DNA of 35,389 nucleotides. Source: Loktanella sp. SALINAS62. Its GTDB lineage: Bacteria > Pseudomonadota > Alphaproteobacteria > Rhodobacterales > Rhodobacteraceae. Shown here one piece after another: positions 24,891 through 33,054 of this stretch (within the stretch, counting starts at the first letter, position 1; the number at the start of each line of letters is the position of its first letter). A model generated the notes under the pieces. The model had not been told where the DNA came from. It made no database searches and worked only from the letters and a program-made list of their open reading frames with translations. Location: NCBI RefSeq assembly GCF_018263905.1, contig NZ_JAAFZU010000043.1, positions 41,404 through 76,792 on the forward strand. Direction: 5' to 3'. The position numbers and the translations under genes were made by a program.

Positions 24891-25811
24891 TCACGCGGCG
24901 GCGCGGTCGTCCTCTGCGATGGTCTCGGCGTCGGCTGCTGCCAGCACAAAATCCACGGCCTTTTGTGCTTCGGCTGCGGCCTTGAAAATCAGCCCCTTGT
25001 CGGATTTCAGCGCTTCAAGCCACCCTTCAATATATGCTGCGCTTTGGTCAAATTCCGGCTCTACGCCAAGGCGCACGTCCAACAGGCAAGCGCCAATCTC
25101 TGCCACAAGCTCCTCGAACGCATAAGCCGCCTTGTTGCCAAACTTCTTGATCCGGTCCAGCCGCTTTTCCGCGCCAGTCCAGTGCGTGATTTCATGGGCC
25201 AGAACGCCATAGTAGCGGGCGGCATTGGTGAAAGTGCCAACGGGCGGCATGTGAACCTGATCCGCCGCGGGGCGATAGTAGGCGCGGGGGTCTGTGGTGC
25301 TGACAATATCAGCCCCGATGCTGCCGAAAAATGCCTCGAGGGCTGGGTCGGCTTCGGTGCCAAGGTCGCGGGCGGGATCGGGCTGAACGTAGTATTCAGC
25401 GGGCAAGCCCTCGATCTGATCCGCGTTAAAGACGTTGTTCGCCTTCGCAAAGCCGATGCGGGCCTTGCTCTCGCCTTCGGTGCTGCCGTCGCTCTGTCCG
25501 TCGTCCTTCTGCTCGAAGGTGCCATAGAAAACGCTGCGGGCGCATTTCTCGCCCTTCTTCACGGTGCCGCCAAGCTGCTGCGCCTGTTTAAAAGTCATCC
25601 AGCGTTCGGACGCATAACCGTGCTCGGATGCGACAGCCCACAACATGAGGACGTTGATGCCGCGATAGCCTTCGCCATTGTGACGTACGGGAAGACAAGC
25701 GCCACCTGGACCACCTGTCCACGGCTTGCGCCACGGCGGGGTGCCTGCCTCGATCTGTGCGATGATTGTGTCGGTGACGTGCTGGTGAATGTCCAAACGC
25801 TCTTTAGCCAT
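24891..25811 (-). CDS. ardC: ArdC-like antirestriction protein
   Basis: A 306-residue protein of the ArdC family (N-terminal ssDNA-binding domain plus zincin-like metallopeptidase domain), known to protect incoming plasmid DNA from restriction. The N-terminal domain has IIAQIEAGTPPWRKPWTGG and YRGINVLMLW. The C-terminal domain has the zinc motif HEITH (residues 206-210, in LAHEITHWTGAEKRL) and a downstream EELVAEIGACLL that supplies the third ligand. AAAGGA lies seven bases before the ATG. The 0.5-kb upstream region is nearly identical to that of the DUF3768 gene at 33 kb. An intrinsic terminator follows. If the predicted oriT is right, the gene is in the leading part of the plasmid with the transferred strand as template, suitable for early expression. 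Confidence 0.93.
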   Translation of the reverse strand: MAKERLDIHQHVTDTIIAQIEAGTPPWRKPWTGGPGGACLPVRHNGEGYRGINVLMLWAVASEHGYASERWMTFKQAQQLGGTVKKGEKCARSVFYGTFEQKDDGQSDGSTEGESKARIGFAKANNVFNADQIEGLPAEYYVQPDPARDLGTEADPALEAFFGSIGADIVSTTDPRAYYRPAADQVHMPPVGTFTNAARYYGVLAHEITHWTGAEKRLDRIKKFGNKAAYAFEELVAEIGACLLDVRLGVEPEFDQSAAYIEGWLEALKSDKGLIFKAAAEAQKAVDFVLAAADAETIAEDDRAAA

Positions 25812-25818
25812 TTTTTCA

Positions 25819-26319
25819 GTCCTTTATGAAGGTGCCGCGTTTCCGGTCTGGTGCCGATACTCGGGCGAGGGGTCAGGCGAGGAAGTGCTGTGCACGTCCC
25901 TCTCCTGAAACCTTGCCTCCCGGCGAGGGCAGGGGGGGAACCGCCGCAATGGGAAAATCAAGCGGACAAGGGGGTGGTGCGGCCCGCAGCCGAATGCGAG
26001 GACACGGCCCCGCAGGACGCGCAGTATTTTACTGTTGCAGTGGGGGACCGGCGGTCCCCTTCTTTCTTTCTTTTCTTGGCGGCGCAGCGGCGTTCGGCGC
26101 AGTCCGAACCCCGCGCCGCGCCCCAGCGATCGTCACCCGCAAGGGCGCATCGGCACGGACCAGGACGACCATGGCCGAAGGTTTGCGCACTGGCTCGGAG
26201 AGACAGGGCGTAAGCCATTCGGACAGGGAGGATGGGCCGGGACGTTGCGGGCGAAAGCCGGTCTGCCGGCTGGAGCCTAGAGCGCGGTGACACGTCCAAA
26301 GGACGGGGCAGGGGCCATG
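25819..26319. repeat. 0.5-kb direct repeat, copy 1 (ardC upstream cassette)
   Basis: About 500 bases nearly identical, in the same orientation, to 33055-33558. One end coincides with the Shine-Dalgarno of ardC (GTCCTTT on the plus strand); the other ends in GGGGCCATG at a plus-strand start codon. It contains a perfect stem CAGTA-TTT-TACTG (26022-26034) and GGGGACC-GGC-GGTCCCC (26043-26059), followed on the plus strand by a T/C-rich run. It probably carries the ardC promoter. Confidence 0.9.
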
Positions 26320-26787
26320 TTCATCACGCTTTCAGATTCACGGATCAATGATTTCGTGGTAGAAAACCAAGAACGCAGAAAGTGCAGAAAGAGGCTGTCG
26401 ATGTTGAAGAAAGACCTCCGAATCCGCATGGATCAATGGATCGTTCAAGCACGTCTGGCTGGCGGCTTGGATGATGAAACCGACGTTGAGGATGCCTTGC
26501 AAAGCGCAGCTCTCGCTTTCGGATCGACGGATCTTGTTGCTCGTGCAAAAGGAACAAGAAAGTGGATGGAAACAGGGACGCAGATATTGAGCGCGTTCAT
26601 GGTCGCCGCAGCCTACACGCCGACTGGAAGCGCAAGGGCGCTGCTGGGCAGTCCCGATGAAACGCAACGCATCCTTGCGAAACTCGCAAAGAATGAGAAC
26701 GCTGGGGAGTTGAAAGCCCAACTGCAATGGGCTGCGAGCCTGGACCCGAAAGTGTTCGCCGCCGCGTTGGTGGCACTGGCGCTTTGA
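26317..26787 (+). CDS. Small protein of unknown function
   Basis: About 156 residues from the ATG at 26317, which lies exactly at the end of the 0.5-kb repeat; an in-frame ATG at 26401 is an alternative start. No family is recognised. The sequence is charged and helical at the N-terminus (LSMLKKDLRIRMDQWIVQAR), then acidic (DDETDVEDALQSAALAFG), and ends in a helical AKNENAGELKAQLQWAASL segment. No membrane helix or signal peptide. It may be cargo gained after the repeat duplicated, since copy 2 of the repeat is followed by unrelated sequence. Coding status is probable but not certain. Confidence 0.5.
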   Translation: MFITLSDSRINDFVVENQERRKCRKRLSMLKKDLRIRMDQWIVQARLAGGLDDETDVEDALQSAALAFGSTDLVARAKGTRKWMETGTQILSAFMVAAAYTPTGSARALLGSPDETQRILAKLAKNENAGELKAQLQWAASLDPKVFAAALVALAL

Positions 26788-26970
26788 TCTGCGCGGTTCG
26801 GGCAACTGGCGCAACCTGGGCCACAGGAACAGAGAAGTGGTGCCGGGGGCGCGGTAGCGCCTCGGCGGCACGCCCGCGCCTCGCGCGGCCGTTTTTGCTA
26901 TGACCTTGGGCAGGGCCGGTCGAATCTGACGGCCTACCATTGCTTGGAATGTTCGCTATGTGTTCTCGGC

Positions 26971-27189
26971 ATGACTGACTTAGTGCAAATCCCAGATCAC
27001 ACCCTTTGGCTTGAATATACCTGCGGCAATGTCGTGCCGGTGCGGGTGGCCGCTGCGATGGAAAAGAACCTTCAGACCGTGGCGCAGGTTAAACGGGTGG
27101 CGCGATGTGCAAAGTGCGCGGCGCGGGTCAAGTTGGACGCTTACGGGCTGCGCATCGCTTGGTCACTTGCCAAGGATCGACAAGACTAG
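26971..27189 (+). CDS. Small putative zinc-ribbon protein
   Basis: About 72 residues from ATG 26971 (MTDLVQIPDHTLWLEY); an in-frame ATG lies at 26944. A single Cys in EYTCGNV and a CAKCAAR pair near the C-terminus resemble small alphaproteobacterial proteins with a one-zinc ribbon, usually encoded singly on plasmids or in phage-like regions. One Cys of a normal CxxC pair is missing in the first half, so zinc binding may be lost. It converges with the next gene and overlaps its end by a few bases. Function unknown. Confidence 0.5.
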   Translation: MTDLVQIPDHTLWLEYTCGNVVPVRVAAAMEKNLQTVAQVKRVARCAKCAARVKLDAYGLRIAWSLAKDRQD

Positions 27190-27443
27190 GCGCGGTCCGG
27201 ATGGTAGGGAAAGCCTTCGTCAACGAACTGCGTTGCGGCGGCGTCCTCGTCGGCGTCACAGTCGGGAAATTGCGGGTAAGGGTAAGCGGGGCCGTAGGCC
27301 ACGCCGTCACTTTCAAAGAAACCAAGATAGCCCGCCAGCCAAGCGCGGTGGATCTCGGATCGCGCGATGAACCGGCGCAGCCAGCGCGGCGCTGGTTGCC
27401 GGGCATAACCATGCAGATACGCGCGGTGATAGATCGAGGTCAT
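27186..27443 (-). CDS. Small uncharacterised protein
   Basis: About 85 residues from ATG 27443, preceded by GGAG about ten bases upstream. Tyr- and Arg-rich N-terminus (MTSIYHRAYLHGYARQP), a segment IHRAWLAGYLGF loosely like small RMF-type proteins, and an acidic, Pro-rich C-terminus. I do not recognise a family. It ends over the stop of the convergent zinc-ribbon gene. It may be co-transcribed with the gene upstream, 66 bases away. Confidence 0.5.
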   Translation of the reverse strand: MTSIYHRAYLHGYARQPAPRWLRRFIARSEIHRAWLAGYLGFFESDGVAYGPAYPYPQFPDCDADEDAAATQFVDEGFPYHPDRA

Positions 27444-27509
27444 GGCGTCTGGCTCCATCGGATCAGAAAAGGGCGGGGCCTGCCGCAAGGGACGGCCCAA
27501 CCTTGGCGG

Positions 27510-28022
27510 TCACTTGCGGCGCGACACAACGCCGTCCGGTGTGAAGCCGTCAAAGCTGGCGTCGGTCTCTCGGGACATGCGGCCGCCGTCGGCGGACACG
27601 GTAATTTTGGTGTCGGGTGTGAACCGGAAAATCTCGCCAGTCCCTTCAAGATGGGTCTTTTGAAAGTCCCGTTCGACCATAACGCTGCCGTCGGGATCGA
27701 CGCGGATCATTGCACCATCGACTCTTATCTGAATCTGATGCTCATCAATAATGACGCCTGACCAGCCCAGCTCGCGGTCGCGCCTGACCACGATCTTGTC
27801 AGAGTGCATCTTGATCTGAACGTCGGCGCCGTTGTCGTCTGCGGCACGCATGACGACGACGGCCTCCTGATCCTCAGGCTTCGCCAGCAGGCGCGCAAAT
27901 GCCTCCTTCGGACGCCAGAAAAAGGGTGCATCCCGCTTGGTCTGGTTCTTGTTCTTATGGAAGGCAATCAACAGCTCGGCGGACTGCCAGACCGCTTGAA
28001 CGGACGTGGAAACAAGGGACAT
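27510..28022 (-). CDS. Uncharacterised beta-rich protein
   Basis: About 170 residues from ATG 28022, chosen because AAGG lies eight bases upstream; the longer frame to 28085 would start at TTG. The N-terminal ~55 residues are helical, and the rest alternates short strands with Asp/Gly turns (IKMHSDKIVVRRDRELGWSG, IRVDGAMIRVDPDGSVMVE), as in a repeated beta-sheet or beta-helix. No recognised domain. It precedes the 85-residue gene. A perfect hairpin (28096-28123) lies in its leader. Confidence 0.6.
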   Translation of the reverse strand: MSLVSTSVQAVWQSAELLIAFHKNKNQTKRDAPFFWRPKEAFARLLAKPEDQEAVVVMRAADDNGADVQIKMHSDKIVVRRDRELGWSGVIIDEHQIQIRVDGAMIRVDPDGSVMVERDFQKTHLEGTGEIFRFTPDTKITVSADGGRMSRETDASFDGFTPDGVVSRRK

Positions 28023-28095
28023 AGCTGCGGCCTTTTTGGCTGAATTACCTAGGTTGAATCTAGCACAGAGCTTGATTTCACTCAATAAAATAGGG

Positions 28096-28123
28096 GATCT
28101 AAGGCGATTTAACGCCTTAGATC
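28096..28123. repeat. Perfect 11-bp stem hairpin
   Basis: GATCTAAGGCG-N6-CGCCTTAGATC, exact complement. It lies between a methyltransferase remnant and the next minus-strand gene. No proper T run follows on either strand, so it is either a weak terminator or a protein-binding site. Confidence 0.6.
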
Positions 28124-28139
28124 GTGGTCTGTTTTAGCC

Positions 28140-28430
28140 TTATCCGGGGACGTGTTTCACGCAAAATCCGGTCGGGATATTCGTGCCGCTTTCCGCAAAA
28201 CTGCCAACGGGCAGATCGTGCCATTCGCCTACGGTGTTGCCGTGGTCAAAGTAGGCGCTGGCGGGCAGGATGCACACCAGACGGCCACCGGTCCGCTTGT
28301 AGTGCTGGCCATAAAAGGGTGAATTCATCAGGACCACATCAAACCGCGGATCGGGTGCGACCTGTAGAAAATTGGCGGTCATAACGTGGTGGCCCTGGGC
28401 CAACCGTTTAGGTTCTGAACGGGGTTATTT
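28140..28430 (-). pseudogene. Remnant of a plasmid DNA methyltransferase
   Basis: The fragment reads HHVMTANFLQVAPDPRFDVV, LMNSPFYGQHY, GGRLVCILPASAYFDHGN and SFAESGTNIPTGF. These match the SAM-dependent methyltransferase core common on alphaproteobacterial plasmids. The catalytic motif IV (normally NPPF) is NSPF. About 15 residues between FYGQHY and GGRLVC appear deleted. The N-terminal part of the domain is absent and the frame has no good start (only TTG at 28403). Non-functional. Confidence 0.65.
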
Positions 28431-28517
28431 GAAAGCGTCAGTCGGGTTGGTTTGAGCGTTTGCCATAAACAAGCGTTTTTGACGCTCCCGACCAACTATG
28501 CACAAAGCGCTGCATGC

Positions 28518-28886
28518 TTAGCTGCGGTTGGAACGTTCTTCTTTTTCGCGTTGCTCCCGTTCCTCTCGCGCCCGACGCTTAATTTCGTAGCTACGGGTCT
28601 GCCATTCGTCGCTTAGTCGCGCAAAGTATCGTCCTCCAAAGTACATGACGGGCCACGACATGACAGCCGCAACATGTATAGGAAGACCTATACCCATCAT
28701 GATCACGAGTGCGACGCCAGCGACCCAAACACCATTCGCCATTTCCGCGCAGAACTCTACAAAGCGCGTCAACCAGTCAGGCCAACCATACGTTATGAAA
28801 GGGGCTAGCATGACGCCAAAGCCGACGACTAAGAACGGCACAAAATAGATTAAATACTGATCCAAACTCTGCTTCCTCTCCGGCAT
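28518..28886 (-). CDS. Small membrane protein of unknown function
   Basis: About 122 residues from ATG 28886, which follows GAGGGGG. Two to three membrane segments are visible (YLIYFVPFLVVGFGVMLAPF, VWVAGVALVIMMGIGLPIHV and a weaker one). The C-terminal ~35 residues are strongly charged (RRAREEREQREKEERSN) and probably cytoplasmic. No family recognised. It lies beside the low-GC gene at 29023 on the same strand, possibly as part of one accessory unit. Confidence 0.6.
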   Translation of the reverse strand: MPERKQSLDQYLIYFVPFLVVGFGVMLAPFITYGWPDWLTRFVEFCAEMANGVWVAGVALVIMMGIGLPIHVAAVMSWPVMYFGGRYFARLSDEWQTRSYEIKRRAREEREQREKEERSNRS

Positions 28887-29022
28887 CAGCCCCCTCACAA
28901 CGTATGGCTTTCAAAACCCACTGTTTGTGGCGCGGTAATGGGTCCGCCGCCCCAGCCACTGCATTTTTACTCGGACGACGACGCATGGGCGAAAATATGT
29001 AATAAAGGTGCGCCTCAGTATC

Positions 29023-29655
29023 CTAAAAAATGCTAGTAATTAAGCTGATTATACCCGTCGCTACTAGATTTCCTGCTGCGCCTTCAGCGGCTGATTTTAT
29101 AGCCTGCAAGGCCCCTCGTGTTTTCATCTGAGATGGCTCAGCCTTTGCAGATTCCTGTTCTAGGGTGGTTAATTTCACTTCGATGATTTGGCGCTGTCCA
29201 TCGGGAAGCTGACCTAATACAGGAGTGACTTCATCTACGAATTTTTTAAGCTGCGTTGATGAAATCGTTGTGATCTTGTTTTGCGAATTGTCCGTAGATT
29301 GAACGTTTATTTTTGAGTGATCGCCGTGCTGCGTATTGTTGATGTTGTTGTTGGTGTTGGTGATGTTATGGATGATCGTGGCTTGGTTTGTCGGACTGCC
29401 GCTACGACGCACTTTGATCTGGGCATGTGAATCCATGCCCATGATCTTATGGTCGTAGTGAGAGTAGTTTTCCACGATGAAGTCGTCAGAAAGTCCGTTA
29501 TTGAGCTTTCGGAGCAAATGATCGCCGATTTCGATAGGGATAGTTTCATCGGTTATGATGATAAGTTTTGATTGAACGTGCGCAGGGATGTTTTCAATCA
29601 CTGTGCCATCAGGTTTAACCAAGGTTACCAGACTGTCTATTAGATCTTTCACCAT
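29023..29655 (-). CDS. Low-GC Asn-rich protein of unknown function (possible defence cargo)
   Basis: A 210-residue protein visibly richer in A+T than its neighbours, which suggests recent transfer. Residues ~1-85 (VKPDGTVIENIPAHVQSKL, DETIPIEIGDHLLRKLNNGL) resemble a short domain I have seen at the N-terminus of uncharacterised proteins, not named. Residues ~93-130 are a polar Asn/Thr/Gln/His stretch (HNITNTNNNINNTQHGDHSK), like the amyloid-type or beta-solenoid linkers of some abortive-infection proteins. Then come a helical region (KKFVDEVTPVLGQLPDGQRQ) and a hydrophobic C-terminus (LVATGIISLITSIF) that may insert in a membrane. That order would suit an effector-type protein, but this is inference. 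Confidence 0.65.
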   Translation of the reverse strand: MVKDLIDSLVTLVKPDGTVIENIPAHVQSKLIIITDETIPIEIGDHLLRKLNNGLSDDFIVENYSHYDHKIMGMDSHAQIKVRRSGSPTNQATIIHNITNTNNNINNTQHGDHSKINVQSTDNSQNKITTISSTQLKKFVDEVTPVLGQLPDGQRQIIEVKLTTLEQESAKAEPSQMKTRGALQAIKSAAEGAAGNLVATGIISLITSIF

Positions 29656-30225
29656 GTTAGCTTCTTTCGGGTTTGAGGGCTTTAGCGCACTGCTTAGTGT
29701 ATGATAAAGCTAACTGTCATGCAAAACGCAGCATCAGACACGTTGGTGTTCTTAGCGGGCACTCACGGCCTATCAAAACCGACCGTTTGTTGCACGGTTT
29801 GCCAAACTGGAAGTTGGAGCATCTGCGGCGAAGGTCAGCTTCGTTCACGTCCGCTCACCTGACCTTGAACGGCACCGCGCCCACAGTCCGGTTTAGGTCA
29901 TAAGTGCTTGACGATTCGGTCAGAATTGGCACTGCTCACTGACAGGATTCAGAAAATTGGTGACGTTGAGTCAAAGATGCACGGCATTCGACGGCAAAGC
30001 CAAGGGGCCACTGTGAGCGAAAGCTGGTTCGCAGAAGGCAGGCTGAGCGAATTGCTGCGGGATGCCGGGATGCTGAAAAAGTAGGATCGCAGGTCCGTTC
30101 TTTTTCAGCGGCAACGCACCGCGGCTGCGGGTGCCGCGCGCACAGCGCAGGGCCTTTCGGGGCAGGGCGTCGTCCTGGCCCGGAGGGGCATTATTCCACC
30201 TCTGCCGGAAGTGCGTGGGGAACAG
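29656..30225. other. Interval without an intact gene
   Basis: About 570 bases. A plus-strand frame ending in TAG at 30082-30084 reads coding-like at its end (ESWFAEGRLSELLRDAGMLK) but has no start, so it may be the tail of a lost gene. A perfect inverted repeat GCTGAAAAAG / CTTTTTCAGC (30072-30081 and 30100-30109) overlaps this end. I could not identify the family. Confidence 0.35.
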
Positions 30226-30251
30226 AAAAAGGCCCCGCGCGATGCGGGGCC
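30226..30251 (-). terminator. Intrinsic terminator of the DUF3768/ParB-like operon
   Basis: On the minus strand GGCCCCGCA-TCG-CGCGGGGCC (30251-30231) is a strong hairpin followed by TTTTT (30230-30226), about 100 bases past the last gene of the operon. Confidence 0.85.
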
Positions 30252-30354
30252 AGGTAGTTCCTCACCACAAGGAAAGTCTGAAACTCTGGGTCAACGGTGG
30301 CAGGTTGGGCGGGCCGGTTCAACCGCTATCGGCGGTCTTGCACCGGCCACGACC

Positions 30355-30672
30355 CTACGGAAAATCTGGGTTCAACACGTCGTAGCTGTCCGCAACGCGG
30401 CGCAATGCTTCGTCGCCCTTCAACTCGTCCAGCATCGTCAAAAGGCTGTCTTTCGCCTCCTTCAAGGTGACTGCTTTTCCGAACCGGCACACTTGGTCGA
30501 ACGTGCTGATTGACCGGCCAGTGCGGGGGTGGTCGGCGTTGTAGCCTCCGCGTGTCTTGTAAAGCGCCACGGCGACGGCTGGCTGACCGGCGCGGGCAAA
30601 GGTGACGATATGGCCCTTGCGGGTGACTGGCGAGCCGTTCCGCATGGCGAGGGTGTAGGTCTTGAGTGACAT
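30355..30672 (-). CDS. Small uncharacterised plasmid protein
   Basis: A 105-residue soluble protein, third gene of the DUF3768/ParB-like operon and 57 bases after the ParB-like gene. The N-terminal half is basic (MRNGSPVTRKGHIVTFARAG) with GGYNADHPRTGRSISTFDQV following; the C-terminal half is helical and acidic (EAKDSLLTMLDELKGDEALR). No family recognised. Operon position suggests a function linked to the ParB-like protein. Confidence 0.65.
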   Translation of the reverse strand: MSLKTYTLAMRNGSPVTRKGHIVTFARAGQPAVAVALYKTRGGYNADHPRTGRSISTFDQVCRFGKAVTLKEAKDSLLTMLDELKGDEALRRVADSYDVLNPDFP

Positions 30673-30729
30673 GATCTGTCTCCGGTCGGGATGGGTGGGG
30701 CAGGGCGCTTGCGCGCCCTGCGGCGTTGG

Positions 30730-32577
30730 TCAGGCCATACCTTCGGGAAGCCATGCGTTGATCCGGTCGATCTGATCTTCCGACAGGCCAAGGGCTGTGC
30801 GTGTCGCCGGGTTCGCAAACAGGCTTTCCAGTTTTTCGGCCTTCTCGCCCTTCTTCAACTTCTCGAACGTGGTCACGGTGGGATGGTCTGCGGCCAATCC
30901 CAGCAGGTCGCTCCACAGATCATTGAGGTAAGCGCCGTTCACGCGACCAAAGAAATTCTCGGCGGTCGGTGTGAAGGTGTCGCGGGTGCGCTTGCTCGTC
31001 AGCTTGTCAATCATCGCGCCAAGGTCAGGGCTGCTGATGGTCAGGTGCGCGACCAGATAACGGTTTAACAGGTCCATGATTTTTGCACCGCCCCGCTTGC
31101 GAAACTTGGCAAACTCGGCGGCATGGTCGCGGTTGAACGGGCTGTGGTCGTCGGTGTCCGCAACGGTCAGGCGCTTGTCCAGCACATAGCCGGTTTCGGT
31201 GGTCGGGACGTTCGGCACGTCGTCAGTGCGGACGCCAAAGGCGCGGTCGTATCCTATTTTCCCGCAAAGCTGGAAGGCCAGAAGGTGAAGCGCCAGTTTC
31301 GGGTCGTCCAACATCGCGTTCTGCCGTGCGCCTGTGCCGATCCGGTCCAGATCGCCGCGCAAGGTGTCCGAGATTGGCGACTTGGGGGCATCCTCTTTCA
31401 CGGCATGGCGCGACGGCTGCAAGATACCTGCTTCGACCGCTGCGGCCTTGTCCTCGGCCCGGATGAAACCGGCCTCGACCTTCACGCTGCCGTCGTTGGT
31501 GACATAGATCACGACACCGCTTGTGGCCCGCTGCTCGTCGGTAAAGTCGCCGTCCATCTTGGTCTGCAAGGCGTCCAGCTCAGTTGTGCCTTCTTCGTCC
31601 AGTGCATCGCCGTTCGCCAGTTCTGCCAGTGCGTCGCAACGCTCGGCCTCGGCCTCGGTCAGTTCGCCTTCGACGGGATAGACCTTGCCGAATTTGCGGT
31701 CCTGATCGAATCGATAGCTGATGTAACCATCGGTGATCGCCTCGGCCCATTTCCAGCCATGCGCGGCGGAGTAGTCGGCGGCGGTCTGGGTCAGCTTGGC
31801 GGCGAAAACCTCGTCCAGAATGGCGGGGTCGTCGAAGGTGGTCACGTCGGCAAACAGGTCGCCACCAATGCGGCCTCCTGCGGCCCTGTAGTCTGCCTCT
31901 CCGACAAACAGGGCGCGGCGGTCGGTTCCTTTGACACTGCCGGGCTTCAAGCGGGTCTTGATGGTGTAGTCGTTCAACCCGCCGTAGCCTTTGGCGATTT
32001 GCTCCACGTGAAGGGCCAGCACCTCCAAAGTCAGGGCCTCGTCGTCGCTGATCGTGAACGCGGCGGCTTGGGACAGGCTCATGCTGCCGTCCCGCAAAGC
32101 GTCCAGCACCGGGGCGGGCAGATTAGACAGCGCCAAGCGGCGGTAAACATGCTTCTCGGTGACGCCATAGGCGACGGCAATGTCTGCGACCTTCACGCCG
32201 CGCTTTTCCATCACGCCAAAGTTTCGGATTTCGTCTGCGGGGTGCAAGTCCTCGCGCTGCGCGTTCTCGCTCGTCGCCCAAAACTCGGCGGTTGCCTGAT
32301 CGGGGGCCATGCGGACGGTGACAATCTGAAACCGGGGGTCGTCCTGCAAGAGTGCCAAGGCGCGATAGCGGCGTCCACCTGCCACAATGCCGACTTTTCC
32401 AGTCGCATCGCGCAAGCCTGCCGGGTTCTGAATGAGGCCAAGCTGGCGCACGTTCGCGGCCAGTCGTTCAATGGCTTCATCGTTCACAACGCTGCGGGGG
32501 TTGATGTCGGACAGATAGAGGTCAGCGAAGGGGATTTGCTCGTCAGTCGCTGCGGTGATCTGGGTCTGGGTGGTCAT
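30730..32577 (-). CDS. Large ParB-like (KorB/YubM-type) protein
   Basis: A 615-residue protein with a ParB N-terminal domain at about 15-110: LYLSDINPRSVVNDEAIERL, the GGRRYRALALL box, and ATSENAQREDLHPADEI (the family's ENxxRxDL-PxE helix). A helix-turn-helix follows (VKVADIAVAYGVTEKHVYRR). The remaining ~400 residues are acidic and helical, unlike a partition ParB, and resemble the large ParB-like proteins of the leading regions of conjugative plasmids. It is not the partition partner of RepA (RepB is). A Shine-Dalgarno (AAGGAT) precedes the ATG. Operon order: DUF3768, this gene, small protein. Confidence 0.88.
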   Translation of the reverse strand: MTTQTQITAATDEQIPFADLYLSDINPRSVVNDEAIERLAANVRQLGLIQNPAGLRDATGKVGIVAGGRRYRALALLQDDPRFQIVTVRMAPDQATAEFWATSENAQREDLHPADEIRNFGVMEKRGVKVADIAVAYGVTEKHVYRRLALSNLPAPVLDALRDGSMSLSQAAAFTISDDEALTLEVLALHVEQIAKGYGGLNDYTIKTRLKPGSVKGTDRRALFVGEADYRAAGGRIGGDLFADVTTFDDPAILDEVFAAKLTQTAADYSAAHGWKWAEAITDGYISYRFDQDRKFGKVYPVEGELTEAEAERCDALAELANGDALDEEGTTELDALQTKMDGDFTDEQRATSGVVIYVTNDGSVKVEAGFIRAEDKAAAVEAGILQPSRHAVKEDAPKSPISDTLRGDLDRIGTGARQNAMLDDPKLALHLLAFQLCGKIGYDRAFGVRTDDVPNVPTTETGYVLDKRLTVADTDDHSPFNRDHAAEFAKFRKRGGAKIMDLLNRYLVAHLTISSPDLGAMIDKLTSKRTRDTFTPTAENFFGRVNGAYLNDLWSDLLGLAADHPTVTTFEKLKKGEKAEKLESLFANPATRTALGLSEDQIDRINAWLPEGMA

Positions 32578-32651
32578 GAGTTTGATCCTTGATCTGTGGG
32601 GAAGGGAGGGGGGGCCGCACCTGGTGGGCGCGGCTGGCCGCGTGGGCGGCT

Positions 32652-33047
32652 TTAGTATTCGTGGCGCTGCATGACGGTCAGGACGCGGCGGGTCGCGGCA
32701 GTGTCCTCGGGGGTCTCGCTGCCGTAGGTGTAGTCGGTGTCGTAGAGGTCGATCTTCCAGAACAACTTGACGGCCTCGCCAACGGCGGTGATTTCAAACG
32801 CGCCAAAGGTGTGATCGCCGTATGGGTCGTTGTCCTCGGTGAAGGTGTCGAAGGTCTGCACGACCCGCATGATCTGCACCTGTGCGCCTGCGGACAGGCT
32901 TGCCACGCCGCGCGTCACGACGATCTGACCGGGAACGGTGAAGTCTGCGCCCCATGTCTTGCGGAAACGGTCATTCTGCTCTGCGATCTTGGCGGCGCGA
33001 TCAATCTCGGCCTGTTCTTCTGCCGGCAGGGTAGTTTGGTCGTTCAT
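32652..33047 (-). CDS. DUF3768 family protein
   Basis: About 131 residues from ATG 33047, which follows AAAGGA by eight bases. The family pattern is clear: FRKTWGADFTVPGQIVVTRG, VVQTFDTFTEDNDPYGDH, FGAFEI, then FWKIDLYDTDYTYGSETPED and RVLTVMQRHEY. Function is unknown; the family occurs on alphaproteobacterial plasmids, often beside ParB-like and ArdC genes. It is the first gene of the operon and starts right after copy 2 of the 0.5-kb repeat. Confidence 0.85.
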   Translation of the reverse strand: MNDQTTLPAEEQAEIDRAAKIAEQNDRFRKTWGADFTVPGQIVVTRGVASLSAGAQVQIMRVVQTFDTFTEDNDPYGDHTFGAFEITAVGEAVKLFWKIDLYDTDYTYGSETPEDTAATRRVLTVMQRHEY

Positions 33048-33054
33048 AGCTTTG

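Noticed and set aside
24963-25829. 288-codon open frame on the plus strand
   Set aside because: Antisense to ardC, whose HEITH motif and family match are clear.
31123-32592. 489-codon open frame on the plus strand
   Set aside because: It is the reverse of the ParB-like gene, which has clear ParB motifs and a Shine-Dalgarno; the plus frame has no recognisable domain and is a by-product of high GC.
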